Of a stretch of 9,076 nt of DNA, positions 1-5,813 are shown in pieces. Under the pieces are notes generated by a model, which saw only the letters and a list, made by a program, of their open reading frames with translations, did not search any database and was not told where the DNA came from. Within the stretch, counting starts at the first letter, position 1; each line of letters begins with the position of its first letter. The position numbers and the translations under genes were made by a program. The stretch lies in contig CAMKMR010000055.1 of NCBI GenBank assembly GCA_946413945.1, positions 1 through 9,076 on the forward strand, read 5' to 3'. The stretch comes from an uncultured Lachnospiraceae bacterium (GTDB lineage: Bacteria; Bacillota; Clostridia; Lachnospirales; Lachnospiraceae).

Positions 1-100
1 GAAGGATACCATCTTCATTTAAAGGGATATCAGTACTTCCCTGAATCTTTTTTGCCAGATTCCAATCTGTAGTTCCATGTCTCATTAAATATATTTCCAT
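1..100 (-). CDS. Histidine phosphatase family protein (phosphoglycerate mutase-like), N-terminal fragment
   Basis: Reading the minus strand from an ATG at 100 gives 33 codons that leave the window at its left edge. The protein begins MEIYLMRHGTTDWN, the hallmark start of the histidine phosphatase superfamily: R7-H8-G9 is the catalytic RHG motif, with H8 the residue expected to carry the phosphate. It continues with a typical IQGSTDIPLNEDG segment. An AGGAG ribosome site lies at 107-111, six bases before the start. The gene begins 15 bp after the ung stop on the same strand, so the two are probably cotranscribed. The substrate cannot be told from this fragment: members include cofactor-dependent phosphoglycerate mutases, alpha-ribazole phosphatases (CobC) and broad-specificity phosphatases. 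The family call is firm; the specific function is open. Confidence 0.88.
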   Translation of the reverse strand, partial: MEIYLMRHGTTDWNLAKKIQGSTDIPLNEDGIL

Positions 101-115
101 ACAGTTCTCCTGGGT

Positions 116-796
116 TTATTCATTTATATTTTCTATCTGCCAGTCGATAGGCGTAAGACCATGCTGGATAAGAAAATCATTGGTTTTCGAAAAATGTTTA
201 CAACCAAAGAAACCTCTATAAGAAGAGAGGGGACTTGGGTGGGGAGCTTCGAGTATCAGGTGATCTGGATTTGTCAGCATCTTTTTTTTGCTTCTGGCAA
301 AACCACCCCAGAGAAGAAAGACTATAGGTCGGTCTTCTTTATTAAGGATACGGATCACAGAGTCGGTGAATTGCTCCCAGCCTTTATTCTGATGGCTCGC
401 AGCAACGTGGGCTCTTACAGTAAGGACAGCGTTGAGAAGTAAAACGCCCTGCTTGGCCCATTTTACAAGATAACCATTGTCTGGAATGTAGCAGCCTAAA
501 TCTTCATTAAGCTCTTTATAAATGTTAAGAAGCGATGGAGGGATGGCAACTCCCGGTTTAACGGAAAAAGAAAGACCGTGAGCCTGACCTGGCTCGTGGT
601 AAGGATCCTGGCCGATTATCACAACCTTTACATCCTTAAGAGGTGTAAGATGGAAAGCATTGAAAATGTCATCTCCCGGCGGATAAACTGTATGAGAAGC
701 GTATTCTTCTCCGATGAATTTAAATAAACTTTTGTAATAATCCTTGCTATATTCAGGCCTTAAATGCGAGGCCCAGTCATTTGTAATAGGTGGCAT
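116..796 (-). CDS. ung: Uracil-DNA glycosylase, family 1 (UDG)
   Basis: This enzyme removes uracil from DNA, whether from cytosine deamination or dUTP incorporation, as the first step of base excision repair in the cytoplasm. The 226-residue product is full length for family 1. The water-activating motif GQDPYH is at 62-67 with catalytic Asp64; Phe77 in GLSFSV stacks on uracil; Asn122 in LLLNAVLTVR is the uracil-recognising Asn; and HPSPLS at 186-191 carries the catalytic His186 and the minor-groove loop. The numbering almost matches the E. coli enzyme. The start is fixed by a near-perfect AAGGAGGA site (801-808) five bases before the ATG. The histidine phosphatase gene follows after 15 bp, probably in the same transcript. 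A candidate promoter and a 16-bp palindrome lie just upstream. Nothing is missing or broken. Confidence 0.98.
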   Translation of the reverse strand: MPPITNDWASHLRPEYSKDYYKSLFKFIGEEYASHTVYPPGDDIFNAFHLTPLKDVKVVIIGQDPYHEPGQAHGLSFSVKPGVAIPPSLLNIYKELNEDLGCYIPDNGYLVKWAKQGVLLLNAVLTVRAHVAASHQNKGWEQFTDSVIRILNKEDRPIVFLLWGGFARSKKKMLTNPDHLILEAPHPSPLSSYRGFFGCKHFSKTNDFLIQHGLTPIDWQIENINE

Positions 797-813
797 GGCA
801 TCCTCCTTAAAAA

Positions 814-829
814 ATAATACTAGTATTAT
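814..829. promoter_or_regulatory. Perfect 16-bp palindrome overlapping the ung -10 region (possible operator)
   Basis: ATAATACTAGTATTAT is its own reverse complement over all 16 bases. It overlaps five bases of the minus-strand TATAAT and covers the expected transcription start of ung, ending five bases before the ribosome site. A symmetric site here could bind a dimeric repressor. It is not followed by a T-run in either direction and is AT-rich, so it is not a convincing terminator. The operator role is inferred from position only. Confidence 0.4.
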
Positions 830-855
830 ATATCAGAGAAGGTGACATTTGTTAA
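825..855 (-). promoter_or_regulatory. Candidate ung promoter
   Basis: On the minus strand a perfect TATAAT (825-830) lies about 28 bases upstream of the ung ATG. A TTAACA -35-like hexamer is at 850-855. The spacer is 19 bp to TATAAT, or 17 bp if the overlapping TATATA (827-832) is the -10. The -10 call is reasonable; the -35 is weak. Confidence 0.5.
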
Positions 856-866
856 TATATTTTTTT

Positions 867-897
867 TGTAGCTGCTTATTTATTCCTGTAGCTGCTT
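867..897. repeat. 11-bp direct repeat in the divergent intergenic region
   Basis: TGTAGCTGCTT occurs at 867-877 and again at 887-897, exactly 20 bp apart (about two helical turns). It lies between the ung promoter and the diguanylate cyclase promoter. It could be a tandem regulator site or a chance duplication. Confidence 0.5.
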
Positions 898-976
898 TTG
901 CTGATTGTGGCTTTTTTGTTTTGTGAATTGACATAGAATTTTCATAATTTAAAGCTGATAAATAAACTCTTTGCTA

Positions 977-985
977 TGTTATAAT
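977..985 (+). promoter_or_regulatory. Candidate extended -10 promoter for the diguanylate cyclase gene
   Basis: TGTTATAAT combines the extended -10 TGn element (977-979) with a perfect TATAAT (980-985). Only a weak -35 candidate (TGATAA, 956-961, 18-bp spacer) is present, which is usual for extended -10 promoters. The predicted start near 992 leaves a leader of about 44 bases, too short for a typical riboswitch. A TTGACA at 928-933 has no -10 at the right distance. Confidence 0.55.
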
Positions 986-1035
986 TATAGATATTATTCG
1001 GCTTATTACGGGGGAATAAATGATAGGAGGGTTGT

Positions 1036-2457
1036 ATGGATTTTCAAAAATTAGTTGATGCTATGGCAGCGATGACCTGCATTGTGTCTGTGGAAATTCT
1101 TGATGATAACAGCAAGGGCGATTTTCGTATAGTTACAGGCAATAAAGCTTATGTGGATTCGATTGAAAAACCTGCACCAGGAGCTGAAATGCTTGTAAAG
1201 AAGTTTGTTCCGGATTCGTTATATACGGATTATCTGACGAGAGATCTAAATTTTGAAGAATACTGCTATAGATCGGCTGTTGATAAAAAAAGCCTTCACT
1301 CATATGTGACAACGGAAAGATTGAAGGGAATCTGGTTTAATATGACTTTTCTTCCGATAGCATATGAAGAAAAAACGGACAAAGGAAGAAAATGTTACTG
1401 TATTTACACAATGGAAATGGAATTTCAAGCGAGTACTGAGAATCTGTCAAGCCTTTCAAATGATGTAGCCACAAAGGTAGTTGAGATCTGTCTGCTTCTT
1501 AGAAATGATAATGATTTTAAGGATGCCATGACTCAGGTTATCAATGGGATAAGGGATATGTGTGAAGCAGAACATTGCTGTATCTTTCTTGTAGATACTT
1601 ACGAGAGAAAATGTAGTGTTTTGTGCGAGGCATTTGGACAGGGGACAAAACTTAAACCTATGGGAGTTTATGTTGATGACAAGTTCTATGAAATTGCAGA
1701 AAGCTGGCCGGGACTTATTGATGGAAGCAACTGTCTTATTGCTAAGGATGAAGCGGATATGCAGATAGTTAAGGGGAGAAATCCTGTCTGGTATAAGTCT
1801 ATATCTGATGCAGGAGGAAAAAATATCGTACTCTTCCCTCTTAAAGCAAATGGTGAGCTTTTAGGTTATATATGGGCTATAAATTTTAATAAGGATAATG
1901 CCTTAAAGATAAAGAAAGTGCTTGAGACTACTTCTATAGTGATCGGTTCAGAAATAAGCGGATATCATATGCTTAACAGACTTAAGATCTTAAGCTCAAG
2001 AGATATGCTCACCGGTGTTATGAATCGAAATGAGATGAATAATTATATCGATAAAATGGTAGTAAAAGAAAAAACTCCGGATTCCTTAGGAATTATTTTT
2101 GCGGATCTGAATGGCTTGAAAAAGATCAATGATGAGTATGGTCATGCAAGAGGGGATGCTCTTTTAAAAGATGCGGCAAAAGCGTTAAGGGAAATCTTTA
2201 AATCGGAAGAGATATACAGAGCCGGCGGGGATGAATTTACTGTTATCCTGAGGGGTGTCGGTGAAAAAGAATTATACGAAAAGGCAGATAAGATAAAAGA
2301 AGTTGCTTCAAAATATAAAGATTTAAGTTTTGCTGTTGGCGCATGTTATACAGATGAAACTAAGAATATTACAGAAACTTTAAGATGTGCAGATGAAAGA
2401 ATGTATGAAGATAAAAAGGCTTATTACAGTATGAATCCTGATAAACAAGCCAGGTAA
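1036..2457 (+). CDS. Diguanylate cyclase with N-terminal sensor region, GAF-like domain and GGDEF domain
   Basis: The 473-residue product should make the second messenger c-di-GMP from two GTP. The C-terminal GGDEF domain (about 320-470) has the opening D323-MLTGVMNR, the metal-binding D357 in FADLNGLKKIND, and an intact G397-GDEF-401 active-site motif, so the cyclase is predicted active. The residues before GGDEF do not form the RxxD product-inhibition site. Residues about 145-315 look like a GAF domain, with a cysteine-rich stretch (C176, C181, C182, C193, C197). Residues 1-130 resemble a PAS-type fold (GNKAYV near 36-40), but this is tentative. There is no membrane segment or signal peptide, so the protein is cytoplasmic. 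AGGAGG (1025-1030) lies five bases before the ATG. The reading frame ends in tandem in-frame stops, TAA TAG. No obvious terminator follows before the leuA promoter. Confidence 0.93.
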   Translation: MDFQKLVDAMAAMTCIVSVEILDDNSKGDFRIVTGNKAYVDSIEKPAPGAEMLVKKFVPDSLYTDYLTRDLNFEEYCYRSAVDKKSLHSYVTTERLKGIWFNMTFLPIAYEEKTDKGRKCYCIYTMEMEFQASTENLSSLSNDVATKVVEICLLLRNDNDFKDAMTQVINGIRDMCEAEHCCIFLVDTYERKCSVLCEAFGQGTKLKPMGVYVDDKFYEIAESWPGLIDGSNCLIAKDEADMQIVKGRNPVWYKSISDAGGKNIVLFPLKANGELLGYIWAINFNKDNALKIKKVLETTSIVIGSEISGYHMLNRLKILSSRDMLTGVMNRNEMNNYIDKMVVKEKTPDSLGIIFADLNGLKKINDEYGHARGDALLKDAAKALREIFKSEEIYRAGGDEFTVILRGVGEKELYEKADKIKEVASKYKDLSFAVGACYTDETKNITETLRCADERMYEDKKAYYSMNPDKQAR

Positions 2458-2459
2458 TA

Positions 2460-2492
2460 GGATTAAATATGCCAAAAACAGGATTTAATATG
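2460..2492. repeat. Imperfect 12-bp direct repeat upstream of the leuA leader promoter
   Basis: GGATTAAATATG (2460-2471) and GGATTTAATATG (2481-2492) differ at one base and start 21 bp apart, two helical turns. The second copy ends 11 bp before the -35 of the leuA promoter. The cores ATTAAAT and ATTTAAT are also reverse complements of each other. The arrangement fits an activator site or UP-like element, but no known motif was recognised. Confidence 0.45.
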
Positions 2493-2503
2493 TAAAAATC
2501 TGG

Positions 2504-2532
2504 TTGACTTTAAAACTTTCTTGTGCTAAAGT
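2504..2532 (+). promoter_or_regulatory. Promoter of the leuA T-box transcript
   Basis: TTGACT (2504-2509) is followed after 17 bp by TAAAGT (2527-2532), which is preceded by an extended -10 TGC (2524-2526). Transcription should start near 2539, about 26 bases before stem I of the T-box leader. Spacing and position fit a housekeeping sigma-A promoter well. Confidence 0.7.
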
Positions 2533-2767
2533 GCCTGTATAAGTTAAGAAGAAAATGCATTGAAGAGGAATAGTAGAGATAGGGATTCCATCAAGAGAGC
2601 TGTCGGTTGGTGCAAGACAGTGGATGAGATATCTTCGAACTCGCCTCGGAGCAGCCGGGTGAAAGATCTAGTAGCCTTTGGACGGAGCCCTACCGTTATA
2701 GAGGGAGGATATAAGATGCATAGCATCCGTATCTGGAATGAGGTATCTTCTATTTTGAAGATATAAA

Positions 2768-2799
2768 GCAGAGTGGTACAGCGTATTTATCGCCTCTGT
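2768..2799 (+). promoter_or_regulatory. T-box antiterminator
   Basis: GCAGAG (2768-2773) pairs with CTCTGT (2794-2799), and GCG (2781-2783) with CGC (2791-2793), leaving the characteristic seven-base bulge TGGTACA (2774-2780) on the 5' side. The TGGT of the bulge is the part that pairs with the free NCCA end of uncharged tRNA. Bases 2792-2799 also belong to the terminator stem, so the two folds exclude each other. Confidence 0.9.
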
Positions 2800-2830
2800 A
2801 ATGGTAGGAACCATTGCAGAGGCTTTTTTT
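2792..2830 (+). terminator. T-box-controlled intrinsic terminator of the leuA leader
   Basis: A 13-bp stem (2792-2804 with 2811-2823, one G-U pair) closes a six-base loop TAGGAA and is followed directly by seven T (2824-2830). It is a strong intrinsic terminator that should form when charged tRNA-Leu is plentiful. Confidence 0.95.
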
Positions 2831-2910
2831 ATTTAAATACTTAGCGCTCAAAAGATTTCAGAATCCTTTCTATGTAGTTGTTATTGGTTAATAAGATGGA
2901 GGAAAAGAAA

Positions 2911-4581
2911 ATGAAGAATTACGATCACTACAGAAGAGGTTATTTTATGCCACCAGCTGGTTATACAGACTGGGTGAATAAGGAATATGTGGATCAGGCG
3001 CCGTTATGGTGTTCAGTTGATCTTAGAGATGGAAATCAGGCTTTGGTAACACCTATGAGTCTTGATCAGAAGATCGAATTCTATAAGGAACTTATAAGAA
3101 TCGGATTTAAGGAAATTGAAATCGGTTTTCCGGCCGCCAGCGATACAGAATATGAATTCTGCCGCAAGCTTATTGTGGAAAACCTTATTCCTGATGATGT
3201 TACTATCCAGGTACTCACTCAGGCAAGAGAGCATATCATTAAAAAGACATTTGAAGCAGTTGCAGGTGCAAAGCCTGAAAATGTTATCGTCCACGTTTAT
3301 AATTCTACATCTCTTGCACAACGCGAGCAGGTATTTAAAAAATCTAAAGAAGAGATAAAGAGGATAGCAGTGGAGGGTGCAGCACTCCTTAAAAAGCTTG
3401 CTGATGAGGCAAATGCAGCTTACAGATTTGAATATTCTCCGGAAAGCTTCACAGGTACAGAGCCTGAATATGCCCTTGAGGTATGTAATGCAGTTCTTGA
3501 TGTATGGCAGCCAACTCCTGACAGAAAAGCGATAATCAATCTTCCTGCAACAGTTGAAATGTCTCTTCCTCACGTTTATGCAAGTCAGATTGAATATCTT
3601 AGCAAGAATTTAAAATATAGAGAAAATGTAGTTCTTTCACTTCATCCTCATAATGACAGAGGCTGTGGCGTGGCAGATGCAGAACTTGGACTTCTGGCTG
3701 GTGCAGACAGGATAGAAGGTACACTTTTTGGTAACGGAGAAAGAACAGGTAATGTTGATATTGTTACTATTGCAATGAATATGTTTACGCATGGTGTTGA
3801 TCCTGAGCTTGATTTTTCTGATATGCCAAAACTTCAGAAAATTTATGAGAGACTTACAGAGATGGAAGTCCCACCAAGACAGCCATATTGTGGAAAACTT
3901 GTATTTGCTGCATTCTCAGGCTCTCATCAGGATGCTATCGCAAAGGGGATGAAGTGCAGGGAAGAAAAGAAGGATGGAATGTGGACAGTTCCATATCTTC
4001 CATTAAATCCTGAAGATATAGGACGTACTTATGATGGAGATGTAATAAGGATCAACAGCCAGTCAGGTAAGGGGGGTATAGGATTTATACTTGAGACTAA
4101 GTACGGTATGGAACTTCCTAAGAAGATGAAGGAAGATGTCGGATATGATATTAAAGGTGTATCTGACAGAGAACATAGAGAACTTCAGCCAGAGGAAGTA
4201 TATGAAATCTTCTGCAAGGATTATGTAAATCAGAAGCTTCCTATAGAATATAAGGAGTGTCATTTTACTCAGGAGAAGGATGGCATTTCATGTGAGTTAA
4301 GTATTTCCAGAAATGGAATCGCCAAGCTTTATCATGGCCGCGGTAATGGACGTTTAGATGCTGTCAGTAATGCGATCATGAGGCATTTTAATATTAAGTT
4401 CTCTCTTGTGACATATGAAGAACATGCTTTAAACAGAGGTTCTGATTCTAAAGCCTGCGCTTATGTGGGTATTCAGAAGGATAATGAGGAAAAGACCTAC
4501 TGGGGTTGCGGAATAGAGGATGATATTGTAGTTGCTTCAGCTTATGCATTAATAAGTGCGGTTGATAAAGCAATGATTTAG
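2911..4581 (+). CDS. leuA: 2-isopropylmalate synthase, type 2 (LeuA2-like)
   Basis: The enzyme condenses acetyl-CoA with 2-oxoisovalerate to 2-isopropylmalate, the first committed step of leucine synthesis. I place the start at ATG 2911, giving 556 residues: GGAGG (2898-2902) sits eight bases before it. The in-frame TTG at 2878 has no such site and would add 11 residues that include the ribosome site. The TIM-barrel DRE-metallolyase domain shows LRDGNQAL (38-45; catalytic R39, metal ligand D40), H245-P-H247-ND metal ligands and the GNGERTGN loop (274-281). The linker has SGSHQDAI (336-343) and SQSGKGG (383-389). Residues about 430-556 match the C-terminal regulatory domain where leucine normally binds, so feedback inhibition is likely. 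Sequence and length fit the long type-2 form found in yeast, actinobacteria and many Clostridia. Expression is set by the T-box leader upstream, and a hairpin terminator follows. Confidence 0.97.
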   Translation: MKNYDHYRRGYFMPPAGYTDWVNKEYVDQAPLWCSVDLRDGNQALVTPMSLDQKIEFYKELIRIGFKEIEIGFPAASDTEYEFCRKLIVENLIPDDVTIQVLTQAREHIIKKTFEAVAGAKPENVIVHVYNSTSLAQREQVFKKSKEEIKRIAVEGAALLKKLADEANAAYRFEYSPESFTGTEPEYALEVCNAVLDVWQPTPDRKAIINLPATVEMSLPHVYASQIEYLSKNLKYRENVVLSLHPHNDRGCGVADAELGLLAGADRIEGTLFGNGERTGNVDIVTIAMNMFTHGVDPELDFSDMPKLQKIYERLTEMEVPPRQPYCGKLVFAAFSGSHQDAIAKGMKCREEKKDGMWTVPYLPLNPEDIGRTYDGDVIRINSQSGKGGIGFILETKYGMELPKKMKEDVGYDIKGVSDREHRELQPEEVYEIFCKDYVNQKLPIEYKECHFTQEKDGISCELSISRNGIAKLYHGRGNGRLDAVSNAIMRHFNIKFSLVTYEEHALNRGSDSKACAYVGIQKDNEEKTYWGCGIEDDIVVASAYALISAVDKAMI

Positions 4582-4601
4582 CTGTAAAATAAAAAAAAGC
4601 T

Positions 4602-4633
4602 AGGGCCAGTGCCAAAGCACATGGCCCTCTTTT
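4602..4633 (+). terminator. Intrinsic terminator after leuA
   Basis: AGGGCCA (4602-4608) pairs with TGGCCCT (4622-4628), extended by GTGC (4609-4612) with GCAC (4617-4620) across one bulged A, around a CAAA loop. The T-run is short (CTTTT), so termination may be incomplete. Eight A precede the stem at 4591-4598, so it would also work on the opposite strand. Confidence 0.8.
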
Positions 4634-4641
4634 GCTATAAA
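4633..4641 (+). promoter_or_regulatory. Possible extended -10 promoter for the 4668-7842 gene block
   Basis: TGCTATAAA (TGn plus TATAAA, 4636-4641) lies 26 bases before the ATG at 4668, immediately after the leuA terminator. No -35 consensus is seen at the expected distance, which falls inside the terminator hairpin. A start near 4648 would leave a leader of only about 20 bases, still including the ribosome site. Read-through from leuA is the alternative. Confidence 0.35.
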
Positions 4642-4667
4642 AGCAGGACAGCTAAGGAGAAAAATGA

Positions 4668-5795
4668 ATGGCGGGAAATTTGTTTGAGGAAGATGGGGAT
4701 TTTCTTGTTTCAGTCAGAGAACAGGTTGCAGAACGTGATCAACTCTCGGCAAGGAGTCTGGAATTAAGGGAGAAGATAAAAAAACTAAAAAAAGAAGTTC
4801 AGGATACTGAAAATTCTATAAATAATGAGATTGATTCTACTATCAAAAAAAGACGACTTGAATTAAGCAGTCAGTTTAACAGACATTATAATGAAAATCA
4901 GTCAAAACTTAAAAAAACATCTCAGGCCAGAAGTAAAGGCAAAAGTGTTCAGGTTTCAGACAGGATAAAGGAAGAAACAGAAGACTTAAGGAAAAAAAAT
5001 AGGAAAAAAGAAAAAAGCATAAGGAAGCTTTTTAAACAGGAGAAGGTTCCTTTATTTTGTGCCACAAAGTCCTATTATAATCTATTTATGCCTAAAGGCC
5101 TTAATGAGATAATGAAGAATATAGCTATGCTGGGCTTTATTTATCTTATTGTTCCATCTGCTATAACTTTAATGGTAAGAGGCATCTTTCTAAGCGGCAT
5201 GAATGATAAAAAGAGGGATATAATCTCTGTGCTGGTAATGGCTGGGGTCATCATCTTATTTATCCTGATCTATTTTGTTCTTTATATAGAGACTAAGGTT
5301 AAATATCTAGAAGTCCTGTCGGATGGGCGAAAGATAAGAGATGAGATTGCTGAGAATGAAAAGGAAATAAGGGAGATTAAAAAGTCTATCATAAAAGACA
5401 GGGATGAGAGTTTGTATGAATTGTCAGATTATGATAAAAAACTTTCAGAACTTAATAAAGAGGCTGAAGAGATCAGCAATATGAAAAGAGAAGCCCTTAA
5501 AAACTTTGACGAAATCACAAAAAAAGATATAATAAATGAGATTAATGGTAGGAGAAAGCCTGAATTGCTTCGTTTAAAAGAGCAAAGGGATGAACTTATC
5601 GACGAACTTAAAAAAACAGAAAAGGAATATAAAGAAAAGAGCATTTATATTTCAACAAATTACGCTTCTTATATTGGAGAAGAGTTCTGTAGTCAGGAAA
5701 AATTAGATTGTCTGATACAGATAATGGCTGAGGGACAGGCGACAAATGTTTCTAATGCCATTTCTTATTATAAGAATCCTAAAGCAAAAGAATAA
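4668..5795 (+). CDS. Unknown membrane protein: coiled coil - two TM segments - coiled coil
   Basis: I do not recognise a named family. The 375-residue product has a highly charged N-terminal helical region (about 17-125) with Lys/Glu-rich heptad character, then two hydrophobic segments (about 150-175 and 184-207) joined by a short loop, then a second long charged coiled-coil region (about 212-325). With a hairpin in the membrane, both coiled coils should lie on the same side, probably the cytoplasm. The C-terminus (about 340-369) is a compact segment, LDCLIQIMAEGQATNVSNAI; it resembles short helical tails with a G-x-A-x-(T/N) motif in other Firmicute hypothetical proteins, but that is from memory. 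An AAGGAGA site (4654-4660) precedes the start. ATG 4664 also exists but leads to a very short frame, so ATG 4668 is chosen. The gene begins an apparent three-gene unit; the next starts 18 bp on. A scaffold or membrane-shape role is possible but unproven. Confidence 0.85.
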   Translation: MAGNLFEEDGDFLVSVREQVAERDQLSARSLELREKIKKLKKEVQDTENSINNEIDSTIKKRRLELSSQFNRHYNENQSKLKKTSQARSKGKSVQVSDRIKEETEDLRKKNRKKEKSIRKLFKQEKVPLFCATKSYYNLFMPKGLNEIMKNIAMLGFIYLIVPSAITLMVRGIFLSGMNDKKRDIISVLVMAGVIILFILIYFVLYIETKVKYLEVLSDGRKIRDEIAENEKEIREIKKSIIKDRDESLYELSDYDKKLSELNKEAEEISNMKREALKNFDEITKKDIINEINGRRKPELLRLKEQRDELIDELKKTEKEYKEKSIYISTNYASYIGEEFCSQEKLDCLIQIMAEGQATNVSNAISYYKNPKAKE

Positions 5796-5813
5796 TGGAA
5801 GGCATAGTGTTTT

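Larger units (their letters stand above)
2540..2830 (+). promoter_or_regulatory. T-box riboswitch (leucine, CUC specifier) controlling leuA
   Basis: The leader senses uncharged leucyl-tRNA and lets transcription continue into leuA when leucine is scarce. Stem I spans 2565-2647: base helix GAGG (2565-2568) with CCTC (2644-2647), the conserved AGTA (2572-2575) in the specifier internal loop, and an apical helix CTGTC (2600-2604) with GACAG (2616-2620). The 3' side of the loop reads GAA-CTC-G, so CTC at 2640-2642 is the specifier codon (Leu), followed by the usual purine. A stem II pseudoknot is visible: ACGG (2682-2685) with CCGT (2693-2696), and loop CCCT (2688-2691) with AGGG (2702-2705). Stem III pairs 2744-2750 with 2757-2763. 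The T-box core AGAGTGGTACAGCG (2770-2783) carries TGGT, which fits the A discriminator base expected for tRNA-Leu. A leucine-synthesis gene downstream agrees with the specifier. Confidence 0.95.

Noticed and set aside
161..442. Plus-strand open frame of 93 codons
   Set aside because: It lies wholly antisense to ung, whose catalytic motifs are intact, and has no ribosome site or recognisable product.
928..933. TTGACA as a -35 for the diguanylate cyclase gene
   Set aside because: No -10 lies 16-19 bp downstream; CATAAT at 943-948 is only nine bases away. The extended -10 at 977-985 is a better fit.
992..1035. Possible c-di-GMP riboswitch before the diguanylate cyclase gene
   Set aside because: The predicted leader is only about 44 bases, too short for either known c-di-GMP riboswitch class, and no conserved core was seen.
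2458..2503. Terminator for the diguanylate cyclase gene
   Set aside because: Only AT-rich repeats were found, with no GC-rich stem followed by a T-run.
2544..2766. Open frames of 60-68 codons on both strands
   Set aside because: They fall inside the T-box leader, whose paired structure explains the sequence. No credible ribosome sites were seen.
2878..2910. Upstream TTG start extending leuA by 11 residues
   Set aside because: The extension would contain the GGAGG ribosome site that serves ATG 2911, and TTG 2878 has no site of its own.
3013..3573. 186-codon minus-strand frame (and smaller frames within leuA)
   Set aside because: Antisense or out-of-frame shadow of leuA, rich in Cys/Phe/Leu as expected from reverse-read codons, with no family resemblance.
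5429..5644. 71-codon minus-strand frame
   Set aside because: Ser/Leu/Phe-rich antisense shadow of the Lys/Glu-rich coiled coil; not a small membrane protein gene.
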